Shown piece after piece: positions 54,391 through 64,000 of a stretch of 64,000 nt of DNA (positions are counted from its first letter, which is position 1; each line of letters begins with the position of its first letter). Source of the DNA: Fistularia commersonii. Lineage: Eukaryota > Chordata > Actinopteri > Syngnathiformes > Fistulariidae. Made by a program: the position numbers and the translations under genes. The notes below the pieces were generated by a model that saw only the letters and a program-made list of their open reading frames with translations, ran no database searches and was not told the DNA's origin. The stretch spans positions 12,055,501-12,119,500 of the forward strand of contig JBBMNZ010000028.1 in assembly GCA_037954325.1 (NCBI GenBank), in the 5' to 3' direction.

Positions 54391-57300
54391 CTGAGCCACA
54401 CAAATACAGATTCATAAATATACAAGCAGACATTGTATAAAAAAATGTAAAAAATACTGCAATGACTGAACTCATCAATTAATGAAATCACATTGCTGCA
54501 ATCTACTAATTCATTCTGTTTGGCCATCTTTTACCCTGTAGGTTTCCTGCTCCTCATTTGGTTTAGGTTTCTTTTCAATTGAGGCCTTAGCAGATCCCAA
54601 CAGCACCTTCGTTGTTGGCGCTGCTCTGCCTGCACTTTCTTCAGTTCCAGAATATCTCATGGGTCCCACAATAGTCTTTGAACTCCTGTGTTCCTGATTC
54701 TCTTGATCACTGCACATAAAAGATTGACTGATGTTGACCCTGCAATGAAAGTCAGACTAAAAACAGCTAATGTGATTGACTAACTAAAAAAGTGACCAAT
54801 AACATTTATATCTTTCATCTTAATACTGGTGCGTTTCATAACATAAAAGTAAATTTTGATGAATTGAACTATGTGTTGTCATCATTTGAATACAAATACA
54901 AAATCAGAGTGTAACTGCTCATGTTTTAGCACAAGACCATCATCCTGAACATAGAATATATTCACAATGGTGACATCACCTCTCTGATCTCCTGCCTCTA
55001 TTCTTCTTTGCAGTGATCCTTTTTGTTTGGGTGTTTTGCTGTTTTGGGATACTATTGCATATTCTGCTTTCTGTCCCACTGTCATATTCACTCCCTGATG
55101 TGAGGTCTGTGTCCCTCCTGGGTTTCCGTACAGACGCCACAGGATAAGTGTGGGTGCTGCATTTGTCAACCATAGGGGCCTGAGAAAATAATCATATGTC
55201 AGATGAAAAAAGCAGTATATTTCAAATTTTTCAAAATGCAAAATATATTTCCTGCACGTGTATATTGCTTTTTACTCCTTTAGTAGTAAATAAAACATTG
55301 CCAATATTTAAAAGAGATCAATATTATTCACTCACGCCCTCAGTACATAATTCTAAGCATAAAGTATTTTGGTCAAGTTGCACCTGTTGCATGAGCTGAG
55401 ATACATGGTGTTCCAGTTTCCTGATGCGTTTTTCAGTAACAGGATATGCTGGAGCAGCCACTGTGGACCCAACCTGTTGGAGGCACTGCCTATCTGGATC
55501 TGACATTACTTCAGAGACAATATGCTGATGAAAATGGTTAAGCACCTCACTGATATTGTGTGGCGTGAAAGGGACGTCTTCTGAAACCTAAAAACAAACA
55601 TAGTTTAATTTTCTTTCCACTTTTGTGAAGAAACTGTGTTAATAAGATATTTCTATGTTTATCCTGAAGCCCAGAAAAATAATATCTCTCATAGTCGAGA
55701 AAAGTGCATAAAGTCATACAACATTGCTTCCCCCATGCAGTATATGCGAGAAAGTGAACAGGAAAAAGCGTCTATCTGCATCTATCTGTTGTGTAAAAAC
55801 ACACGTCTCTTTTCTCAAATTTGGATGTGGGGGGTCATGCTGAGCTAAAGGGGAATCATGTCTTATCCTTTTTAGTTTTCCATTCCATTTTTTTGCCACA
55901 GTGAAACAAGGCTCTAGATCACACAAAACCTTCACATGCATGTAGTCTAAAGTCTGCACTATCGAAATATTTGATATTACTTATAATATTGTGTAACTGA
56001 TAATTTCCAGAATAGCTTTATGGAAGATGATTGACAGAAAAAGTTTTCATGGATAAAATAAATGATCAAGCTACTTTCTATAGTGTGATGCACCAAGTTA
56101 ATATGCATGCCCTTGTCCACTTAAATGATCCATTGGTCCATTGGGATTGTTATATGTCATATTTCGGAACAAGTTTCTGAGAATACCCACTACAACATAT
56201 TGCCATAGTGTTTCTCAAATGAACAAATTCCCTGGAATATACCAGATTTTCCCTGGAGACAGTAAATGTGTATAAGTGTCGTGAAATTACCGTGTCACCT
56301 TGCCCTTCATCAGACAATAGGTCTAGATAGTTCTCCAGACCAGGGACATTACAAGGGCTGTCACCCCTTGGATCTGAAGGTATATTTTGCCGATTCAAAC
56401 CATCTAGAGAGGAGATCTGTGGCAGTGACTGCATAACAATATCCCTGTAAGCTGCATTGGGATGGGATAGAAACACGAAAAATGCCATAAAAATACAAAG
56501 AGACAATAATGACAGTCTCGAGCAACATAATTTTAAGTACAATAGAATACATCACTTGCTGAGGTTTGTATGATGACCCATTGATGAGTTATGATACACA
56601 AGTGTCAAGCACTACAATTATGTAATAGATTTACTCAAACATGGCATGACACAAAGTTTGTCATGTTTTTGGAATGGTCACCACTTGATCATAGGGCCAA
56701 ATATAGACAAATTTATGATGATGTTAGGTCTGTGTCCCTCTTGGGTTTCCGTACAGTTGCCTCTGGAAGGATGTAGGTGTTGCATTTGTCAACCATAGGG
56801 GCCTGAATAAATAATCAAATGCGAGGCGAAAAAATTGTTACCAATTGTTGTGGTGTATGACCACCAGTATCTGCTCCTTTCATCATTTAATTATGCAATT
56901 ATGCAAAATTTACATTGTTATGTGTTTATTCTATATTTTTTCCAAATAGCTGCATGAAGTTGAATATTTTTTACCATGGCTTTTACCCATAATGCGACCC
57001 ATGATGCAAATTTGTGTTCCATGCTTCACCTTGAGTCCTACAGACAGGGTTGTCATTTCCCCTCTGTTTCAAAGTGAGCTCCCTTAAGCTCTGCAATCCC
57101 AGCAGGCACTGCAAGAGGTGGTTGATGCTGCCCAGACTGTTGCCGTAGAGACGAAGGCGCTTCAGCTTGTATTCACTGCTATGAAGATGCAGCAAGCCTA
57201 ATGAATGCATTAAAATCAACAGATGTGTCACATTTTAGCACCATTATTAGCATGTGAAAAAATATTACTAGGCTTCAACTCACCCGTAAGGTCATTTATT

Positions 57301-58417
57301 TTATTGTAGGACACATTTAATACTGCTAAGTTCACAAGGCCGTTCAGTCCTTGGTGCAAAGAGGGGACATAAATAAATATCCATATATGTGATAACATTT
57401 TAAAGAAAATGAACCTACAGATGATCAAGAATTATTCTTTAGACGAACGGACCATGCGGGAGCAATTAGTGGCTGAGAAGGTAAATAATGACTCACCTTC
57501 AACTTTGGTTAATAAATTGCAGGACAAATTTAAAGTCCGTAGGGATGTGAGGGAACTTAGACCTTCAATCTTAGAAATGCAATTGGAAGAAAGGTCTAAG
57601 TGCTGCAGAAGCCAGGCTGAGGTCAGGCCCTCAATTTTTGGGATGTGATTGCAGTGTAGAATGAGTGATGTTACAGTTGGACGCAGGGGGACAGCCAGCA
57701 AACTAGATAGAAATGCATGACATGACATGAATTCACCAGCGTGTGCAATCCTGCAGCGTGATTTTCAAGCATATACATTATAAAGCTTCCATGGCATTAA
57801 TAATAATTTTAATTATGAGTAATAGTAATAAATGCTTTCATTATTCTATTCATTCTGTTTTTTTTTTTTTACAACAGTTTCTATTGATCCTTCAATATAA
57901 TATTTGATTTTTTTTTATCTGTGTGATCAAGCCGTCAATCACAATTTGTTTTTATTTTGACCGTTTTTAAAATTTCTATTTCAGATTTAACATGACTTAC
58001 ATGGCTTAAAGAACAAATGTAATTTATTAACACAACATAATTTGACCATCAGCTACTATACCCTCAACCAGATAGGAGTACAAGTCCTGTTTGTATCAAT
58101 ATAAAATACAGAAATATAGAACCCAGCGAGTTTCTTCAACTAGTCTTTTTGGAGGAGCAGAAGTTTACAAGGAAGACTCCAATTATTTATGGATTTAATT
58201 GTTTGAGTTGTGTCGTGTAGTGCTGAATATAACCAGCATTGATTCTGTTTTTTACCGAATGACTTTCCTAAAGCAAACACAGAAACTTTTGTGTTAATAA
58301 TGCATGGATTATCAACGTGAAATGCTTAATTTGTCGAGATATGCCGTTCAGTACATTCTTATTGAGTTTTTACCTTGTTATATCCTTGTCAATGAGACTG
58401 AGTTCCTTGTTCCCCAT
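47084..58417 (-). CDS. lrrcc1: lrrcc1: leucine-rich repeat and coiled-coil centrosomal protein 1
   Basis: 19 coding exons: 58417-58374, 57702-57497, 57349-57284, 57197-57030, 56451-56291, 55587-55336, 55179-54980, 54709-54535, 54390-54242, 53370-53166, 52532-52393, 50683-50482, 50301-50116, 49899-49725, 49297-49134, 48898-48690, 48565-48428, 47846-47711, 47224-47084. All phases chain to about 1038 residues (human about 1032). Residues about 20-165 are leucine-rich repeats, about 165-420 a low-complexity linker, and the rest is almost continuous coiled coil, ending VMEEKIRRLNSAIKDF. Family role: centrosome/centriole protein needed for spindle organisation and cilia. Intron 16 is GC-AG; the others are GT-AG. 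A decayed partial copy of exon 7 sits in intron 4. Tc1-like elements lie in introns 10-11. The start ATGGGGAAC is the first in-frame Met; the N terminus is shorter than human. Confidence 0.96.
48028..48205 (+). repeat. fish SINE copy, decayed
   Basis: Head ctctcaggtgacgcagaggg and tagcattgctgcctcacatc, then tctccatttctgtgtggact and accttaaattgccctcaag. Matches the head-and-body order of the SINE/L2 family. Sits in the lrrcc1 intron between exons 17 and 18. Confidence 0.6.
50778..51720 (-). mobile_element. Tc1/mariner-like transposon relic
   Basis: Reversed copy of the element at 22340-23460. The 5' end at 51720 starts taggcccagaaatatttgga. Transposase remnants on the minus strand include RQARIDFAKKHMKKPAQFWN and SIWTDETEINLY (catalytic Asp-Glu neighbourhood), then the NDPKHT-type stretch near 50950. 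It is truncated at its 3' end near 50778. Inserted between lrrcc1 exons 11 and 12, in the orientation of the gene. Confidence 0.82.
51795..51874. repeat. (CA)n microsatellite
   Basis: About 40 CA units between a Tc1-like relic and a MITE in an lrrcc1 intron. Confidence 0.95.
51889..52202. mobile_element. Tc1-type MITE with TA target-site duplication
   Basis: 314 bp beginning cagtggggggg and ending ctccccactg, flanked by TA on both sides (51887-51888 and 52203-52204). The outer 100-150 bp on each side are imperfect inverted repeats (for example atttgatacactgctgattt against aaatcatcagtttatcaaat). There is no transposase coding. The ends match the long terminal repeats of a common fish Tc1-like transposon, so this is an internal-deletion derivative mobilised in trans. 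Confidence 0.88.
53395..54240. other. lrrcc1 intron, nothing else recognised
   Basis: Intron between exons 9 and 10. It has a short CA tract near 53461-53500; otherwise no named repeat or exon. Confidence 0.45.
54535..56451 (-). CDS. lrrcc1: lrrcc1 exons 5-8: linker region
   Basis: Exons 56451-56291, 55587-55336, 55179-54980 and 54709-54535. They encode IVMQSLPQISSLDGLNRQNI, LENYLDLLSDEGQGDT, a first short helix RIRKLEHHVSQLMQQVQ, then RKPRRDTDLTSGSEYDSGTE (human RPKRDTDITSESDYG) and a polar segment. An alternative donor inside exon 6 (after LMQQ) would also keep phase 0. Confidence 0.92.
56713..56834 (-). pseudogene. lrrcc1: decayed partial duplicate of lrrcc1 exon 7
   Basis: 56720-56834 matches 55097-55212, including the acceptor side of exon 7 and its upstream intron. 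The duplicated frame reads APMVDKCNTYILPEATVRKP then KRDTDLTSS and TAA at 56715-56713; the true exon has APMVDKCSTHTYPVASVRKP, RRDTDLTSGS. The copy ends where similarity stops and has no donor. It lies in the intron between exons 4 and 5. Splicing exon 4 into it would be out of frame and stop after a few codons. Confidence 0.85.
57030..58417 (-). CDS. lrrcc1: lrrcc1 exons 1-4: start codon and leucine-rich repeats
   Basis: Exon 1 (58417-58374) gives MGNKELSLIDKDIT. Exons 2-4 (57702-57497, 57349-57284, 57197-57030) carry tandem repeats: LILHCNHIPKIEGLTSAWLL, LQHLDLSSNCISKIEGLSSL, LRTLNLSCNLLTKVEGLNGL, LAVLNVSYNKINDLTG, LKRLRLYGNSLGSINHLLQC. The cap NDNPVCRTQAYRD is the standard LRR C-terminal motif. 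Exon 3 uses an AAG acceptor, with correct phase. Confidence 0.94.
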
Positions 58418-58700
58418 AACGACAACATGCAGTTCCGGATTAAACGTACCGTGTAAGACAAGAGCTAAAGAATTACATTGCGTTCGCCAGACGCGAACCT
58501 TTAACGGTAGCAGACGTTAAGAACGATTGAGACGAACGGCTGCTAAACCAAACTTAACACGAGTCAACGCCACATTCTGTTGTGGCAGTTGAACTCGCCG
58601 CGTCCGACACACTTCCTGTTTACATGACGTCACAGCTGCTACGTCCGGGGAAGCTAACTGAAGGCTAACACCACCAGTACATACGGAAGAGTCCTTAAAG
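58418..58700 (-). promoter_or_regulatory. lrrcc1: lrrcc1 promoter region with CRE and ETS motifs
   Basis: A locally CpG-richer stretch upstream of the start codon. It contains the palindromic CRE tgacgtca at 58625-58632 and an ETS-type cacttcctg at 58610-58618, typical of TATA-less housekeeping promoters. The transcription start is not determined. Confidence 0.5.
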
Positions 58701-58885
58701 TTCAAACTAGCCATTCACCCTTATTAAAACTTTCAGAAATGACAACGGCGCCAATGGCTTGACGTATACATTTAAACAATTGGACAGAACTTTTCACTTT
58801 CTTCGCCACAAACTCTTTATGCCGGGGATGTCTCGGAAGTTTCCGTGTGCCTCCGAATAGCACTACGGCTATCGTATACTTGGTC

Positions 58886-60256
58886 TTCTTTTGCTTCCTC
58901 TCCTTTCGGCTTTTCCCTTCAGGGGTCGCCACAGCGAATCAACCTTCTCCATCGGACCTTATTCGCTGTATCGTCCACTCTCACATAAACTACCCTCATA
59001 TCCTCTCACTGCGTCCATAAAGCTCTTTGGTCCTCCGCGAGACCTCCTGCCTGGCGGCTCCAATTCCAGCATCCGTCTACCAATATATTCTCTATCCCTC
59101 CTCTATACATGACAGAATCATCTCAGTCTGGCTTCTCTGACCTTCTCTCCAAAACATCTAACATGTGCTGTCCCTCAGATAGACTCATTCCTGATCCTAT
59201 CCATACTGGTCCCTCCCTAAGAGAACCTCAGCATCTTCAGCTCTGCGACCTCTAGCTCTGCCTCCTGTCTTTTTGTCATTGTCACTGTTTATCGGCCATA
59301 CAGCGTCACTGGTCTCACCGCTGTCTTTCCTTTCATTCTGGCTGATAATCTTCTATCGCTTAGTACCCCTGACACCTTTGTCCACCCATTCCAACTTCCT
59401 TGAACCTGTCACTTCACCTCTTTACCACACTCTCCACCGCCCTGGAATGTTGACCCCAGGTACCTGAAATCCTCCAACTTCTTGATCTCCACTCGCTGGA
59501 GCCTCACCGTTCCACCCGAGTTCCCCTCATTCACACACATATACTCTATCTTGCTGGGAAAAAACTTCGTTCTTCTCCTTTCCAGCGCATACATCCACCT
59601 CTAGATTTTCCTCTACCTGTTGTCTGCTCTCACTAGTGATCACAATATCATCTATAAATGTCATGGTCCGTGGAGATTCCTGTCTAACCTCATCTGTCAG
59701 CCTGTCCATCACCACTGCAAACAAGAAGGGGCTAAGAGCTGATCCCTGATGAAGTCCCACCTCCACCTTGAACTACAGCACACCGTACCAGTGTCTCACT
59801 GCGAGCATACATGTCCTGCACCAGTCTAACATACTTCTCTGCCACTCCAGACTTCCTCATACAATACCAGAGCTCCTCTCTTGGCACCCTGTCATGTGCT
59901 TTTTCTAGGTCTACAAAAACACAGTGCAGCGTCTTCTGGCCTTCTCTGTAGTTCACTATTAGCATTCTCAAAGCAAATACTGCATCTGTAGTACTCTTTC
60001 TACGCATGAAAGCATACTGCCGTTCACAGATGCTGACTTTTGCTCTCTTCATTGTATGGCTCATCAACTTTATCTCTCTACAGTTGCCGCAAAATCTGCA
60101 CATCCCCCTTTCTCTTAAAAAAGGGCACCTTTACACTTCATCTCCCTTCTTCAGGCATCTTCTCACTCTCTCAGATCCTGTTGAATAATGAAGTCAGAAA
60201 CTCTACCGCTGCCTCTCATTCCACACCTCAACAGGTATATCATCAGAACCATCGTA
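58886..60256 (-). mobile_element. RTE-clade LINE, 5'-truncated decayed copy
   Basis: The minus strand holds several frames of the RTE ORF: STTDAVFALRMLIVNYREGQ and LEKAHDRVPREELWYCMRKS near 60000-59850, HQGSALSPFLFAVVMDRLTD near 59745-59685, a mutated catalytic box (MTFIDDIV for MMFADDIV), and KKLEDFRYLGSTFQ near 59480. The 3' end shows tttcggcttttcccttcagg. Many small deletions. It lies just upstream of lrrcc1. Confidence 0.88.
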
Positions 60257-60259
60257 TAC

Positions 60260-63200
60260 AAGCCTTTTCATGGTTCTCATCGAACACAGGTATAAATTAG
60301 AGTTTATCAATTTAACAAGAAAACAGACTTCCAGAGACAAACACTGCTCTTACACTATCTTACGGACTTAAGCTGCACAAGAACAAGAAAAAATTCAAAT
60401 GGATATTTCTCAACGATGCTTATCACATTAAGGCTGTTCTCCATATGGTCTTACACTCACATTTTACCACATACACACGTTTCAGTCTCTGACAAGTATT
60501 AATTTCTACAGCAGTTATCAAGACTATAAAAACATCCAATTTTGTTAGCTTTTCCTTAGATTAGGTTTTCTGTGAGTTTCTGTCAGGCTGATGAATAATA
60601 CTTTCTGGAATTTGTGCTTCCTCTGGCTAATCACAGATGTATTGTTAAGATCCTGACCCCTATTATGCTCCTAATTTCTCCAACAGCCACAGGTCTGTGA
60701 TTGATGCAGTTCATCAGACGTTGTTCATTGTCCATATTAAAAAACCTACACAACTTCTGGTCATACTCACTGGCAGCCAGCCAGTGATCATAAAACCAAT
60801 GACAGCAGCAGCCTGTCTAGAACTTGTGATGTGAAGAAAGTGATGAGATGATGCTGATGAAGTGGGTGAATTGACATCTGTTTCTGCCTCAAACTGTCAT
60901 CTCATTGAATTTACCTGTCAAGGGCATTGTATACAAAAAAGGAAGAATAATCTCACAGCTACTAAGAGAGCTTCGTGATGGAGGAATGTACATGTGGTTT
61001 GTATGGTGCCTTTATTTCACCTTACTGTCCCCATTTGCTTTGAAACACTTCAGTAAAAAGTTGACAAAATATTACCGCCATAAGAGTTTTGCAATGGCGT
61101 TGCAATGCAATTCTGTTATATGCATGGTCACTCAAAAGTGGTCATCATAGAATGAAGATGTCCCTTAAAAGCCGTGATGATAGAAAAAATCGAACAAAAT
61201 ATTACGTGTTTTTCTCAGCTAATTGTGAAAATGCAGGCTGGAGGTTTTTTTTTGTTCGATTGTTTGTGTCCGTGTGTGTGTGTGTCGGAGAGGGGTGACA
61301 AAATTCTTCATTCATAGGTGTACAACTGATACATTGAATACAACTGATTTGTATCTGTCACATTTTAACATACTGGTTGTAAAAAAAAACTTGGCTTTGA
61401 GCACCATATATTAACTGAATGTAAACAGAATATTCAACGCATGTCATCATGATTAAAAAGTAGAAACAAGATATGAATACAAGACAATTTGGAAATATTG
61501 TTCAAGTGTCTGTGACTAAAACTCATACTGTATCTTCGCACAAAGTATATCGATAAAGAAAATCACATAACCACAAAGTGATAAAGAAAATGTCTCTTAC
61601 ATTCATATTAAGCTTTTTGCCTGGCTTATCATAGTTTTCAGTGCACAGGAAAAAGAAGAAAATACATTTGCTGTACAACAAAATATTGTGTTTCATGGAA
61701 TAACCAACCCATCACATTACTGCATTTTAATGCACAATAAAGATCATAAAATATAAAGCATACAACATATTGTCCTCAATTTTCAGACTGCAGTTCATAT
61801 AGAATAAACATTAATAGGCCTTTGTAGTTTACCTGAACCAGCATTTTGATGAAATACAGATCAGGTTATAATGAGTCAAACAAACAACAAATAAGCTTGA
61901 AGAACTGTGCTGTCAGTCTTGCCTCTCAATGCTTCAATTTTATTTCAAATACACCTTCCTGTCATGAAGGTTTTGCTGGTATCTGGTGTCCAATCTTTTT
62001 ACACTAAAGGCTTCATATTTCCCAACCTGAAAAAGATGAAAGACATAAATGCACTATTGAAAATTCATCATTATTGCTTGGCTGTTTTTCATATTAGCCT
62101 ATGCTAATGCTGCTATATTTTCAATCAATTACCTTCAAGGAGGATACTGCCGATAATCTTATTTGTAATTACTGTAACAGTCTGCAAACAAATAGTTTGT
62201 TATGCCATCACAATGATGACGTGTCATGTTCAGATATGGGAAAGAGACTTCTGCTATTGGGCACATAAGGACAGGAGGGAAATTTCAGACAAGACGTAAA
62301 TTTAATATTATTGCTATTTGTACATACAAGGAAAGCCAGTAGAGATTTAAATGTCATTTGATGGAATGCGCAAATGTGTTGTGTCTGTGTAACTGCTCAG
62401 ACAGTCTTCAGTTATAACTGCACTGAGACCGTGTTCCCTGATGTTTCCAGACAGAGGAAATTACAGGCCATTGAAAAGAACAGTGTGAAAAACTCATCTG
62501 GAAGGAGATGAGCAGACTTTCTCACTGTCTTCTGCTTAAAAGTAGAACATAAGCCACTCTGATCTTAAGCTATTCAAAAAAGATTCTATTCAACAAATGG
62601 ACTTGAATATTACTCGTGCGTTAAGTTACAGGATTGTTACAGCAATATGATGCAGTTGCCCTCATTTAAAAAAAAAAATTAATACTAACCTTATTCAGTT
62701 GTCAACATCTGATATGTGGTTCTCTGTCTGCAGTGACAAAAAAGTATGTATTATGATCTTATCAACAATTCTCTTATATCAACAGTGTCACCATATAATG
62801 AATGAAGAAAGTCTTCCTTGTTTTCATTTTTGTGTTGTGTTTTTTTTTTCCAATGGCAAAAAATTATTAAACCTGTCTGGAAATAAGCTTGTCCTAACTT
62901 TTTCTTGTGTCTAAATGTTTTAGAATTATCTTTGGATAACTGGCTAGCATTAGAATTTGTGAAACACATGTTATTTGCTCAGGTAGTTTGCATTGTTTCT
63001 GGGGCTCAGTGATATGAAGGATCCAACTAATGACTGCAGTACCTGGTGTTTTAATCAAATTCATGCTGATATTGAAAGTTAAGGTGATGATTCAAAACAT
63101 AATTTTTCATTTTCTTTTATAAATTCTTACTTGATCTTTTGATTGTCCCCTTTGGATATTGGCTCAATAGTCCTTGTATTTTAATTATCTACTTGGACAT

Positions 63201-63410
63201 ACTGTTTCTATGATTTACAATTACTTATCATTTTGATTTTAGTTAAAAAGTATAACAAATTATTGAAATTAGCTGCTTCATAGTAATAACTAAAGCAAGC
63301 TTTTTAGGTAACCGTGAGTTTGGTCAAATTCTTTGTGATTGTTTCCCAATTCACCAAGGACAAAAAGGAGTGACTGTGCACTTGGTAATATCACTGCATT
63401 CTATTATTAT
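60260..63410. other. intergenic, nothing recognised
   Basis: About 3.1 kb of AT-rich DNA. ORFs up to about 80 codons exist on both strands, but none carries a family motif or credible splice context. Confidence 0.4.
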
Positions 63411-63417
63411 TATAGTC

Positions 63418-64000
63418 TGCTCCCCTGAGGGATCACCACAGCAAAACGTCTGCCTGCCATTATCTACTATCTACATCATGTTCTCTTACATCAACTAGAG
63501 TAACTTCCTGTCATCTTTCACTGCATCCATAAATCTCCTACTTCTGTCTTCCTCTTGTCCTCCTGCCAGGCTCTTATAATCATTTATCCTTTATTCATTC
63601 TCTGCCAATTCATGCCATCCCCCAGTGCCAGGGGAGCAGTTAGGGGTTCAGTGTCTTGGACACACTAGGAGGAGCCGGAAATCGAACCAGGAATGTTCGT
63701 TCTTGGAATATGCCGCCCCCGAGCACAGCATCCTTCTTCTTCATCCTTCTTCGCCATAAATACTTTATCCAACCCATCACAGTCTGGCCTCAGACTTTAT
63801 CTCCAAAACATCTAACATGCACTGTCCCTCTGATGGACTCACTCTTGATCCTATCCGTTCTCATACCTCCCACAGAGAACCTCAACATTTTCATCCCTGC
63901 TACCCTCGGCTATGCCTCCTGTCTTTTCTTCAGTGCCACTAACTCTAAAGTTTAGAGACAGTGGAGTCTAAACCAAACAACACCTCGGTCTCACCACTGT
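63418..64000 (-). mobile_element. RTE-clade LINE 3'-end copy, interrupted by a SINE, runs off the window
   Basis: Plus-strand text cccctgaggg atcaccacag and ctgcatccataaatctccta before the SINE, then cagtctggcctcagacttta, ccaaaacatctaacatgcac and gagaacctcaacattttcat after it, is the antisense of the RTE 3' region in order. It continues past position 64000. Confidence 0.78.
63608..63712 (-). repeat. tRNA-derived SINE nested in an RTE LINE
   Basis: ccagtgccaggggagcagtt, aggggttcagtgtcttggac and ggaaatcgaaccaggaatgt match the SINE body and head of the 7928-8147 family. RTE sequence lies on both sides, so the SINE is the younger insertion. Confidence 0.75.

Overview
The window looks like a piece of a ray-finned (teleost) fish chromosome. 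Three vertebrate genes can be rebuilt exon by exon with intact reading frames. The space between exons is filled with repeat families typical of fish genomes: RTE-clade LINEs, a CR1/Rex1-like LINE, a Penelope-like element, a Ty3/gypsy relic, Tc1-like DNA transposons, tRNA-derived SINEs and long CA/CT/TA microsatellites. All identifications come from reading the sequence and recalled family knowledge; no search was run.

All three large genes are on the minus strand. From right to left: (1) lrrcc1 (58417 to 47084), 19 coding exons giving about 1038 residues, a centrosomal protein with N-terminal leucine-rich repeats and a long coiled coil. (2) e2f5 (45455 to 40732), seven coding exons giving about 314 residues, an E2F transcription factor. 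(3) myrip (about 23.9 kb down past the left edge), a Rab27/myosin linker: a 5' non-coding exon and seven coding exons are present and the gene continues beyond position 1. lrrcc1 and e2f5 lie head-to-tail about 1.6 kb apart, the same order and orientation as in human; myrip next to them is not the human arrangement.

On the plus strand, between myrip and e2f5, a small three-exon gene (29160-30002) encodes a 108-residue secreted prohormone-like protein I do not recognise. It has a TATA box, three phase-0 exons and a poly(A) signal, and its stop codon sits in one arm of a perfect 24-bp inverted repeat.

Splicing is the most unusual aspect. e2f5 contains a textbook U12-type AT-AC intron (42977-43699) and a GC-AG intron (40809-40903); lrrcc1 contains another GC-AG intron (48566-48689). 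Reading frames decide all three. lrrcc1 also carries a partial, decayed copy of one of its exons in an upstream intron.

Mobile elements: one RTE-clade LINE (33646-36834, minus) is apparently full length, with an uninterrupted 1018-codon endonuclease/reverse-transcriptase ORF and a perfect 19-bp target-site duplication. Ten further pieces of the same family are scattered through the window. A 314-bp Tc1-type MITE (51889-52202) with TA duplications and an adjacent older Tc1-like copy lie in lrrcc1 introns. The right end (60.3-63.4 kb) and several other stretches show nothing I can assign.
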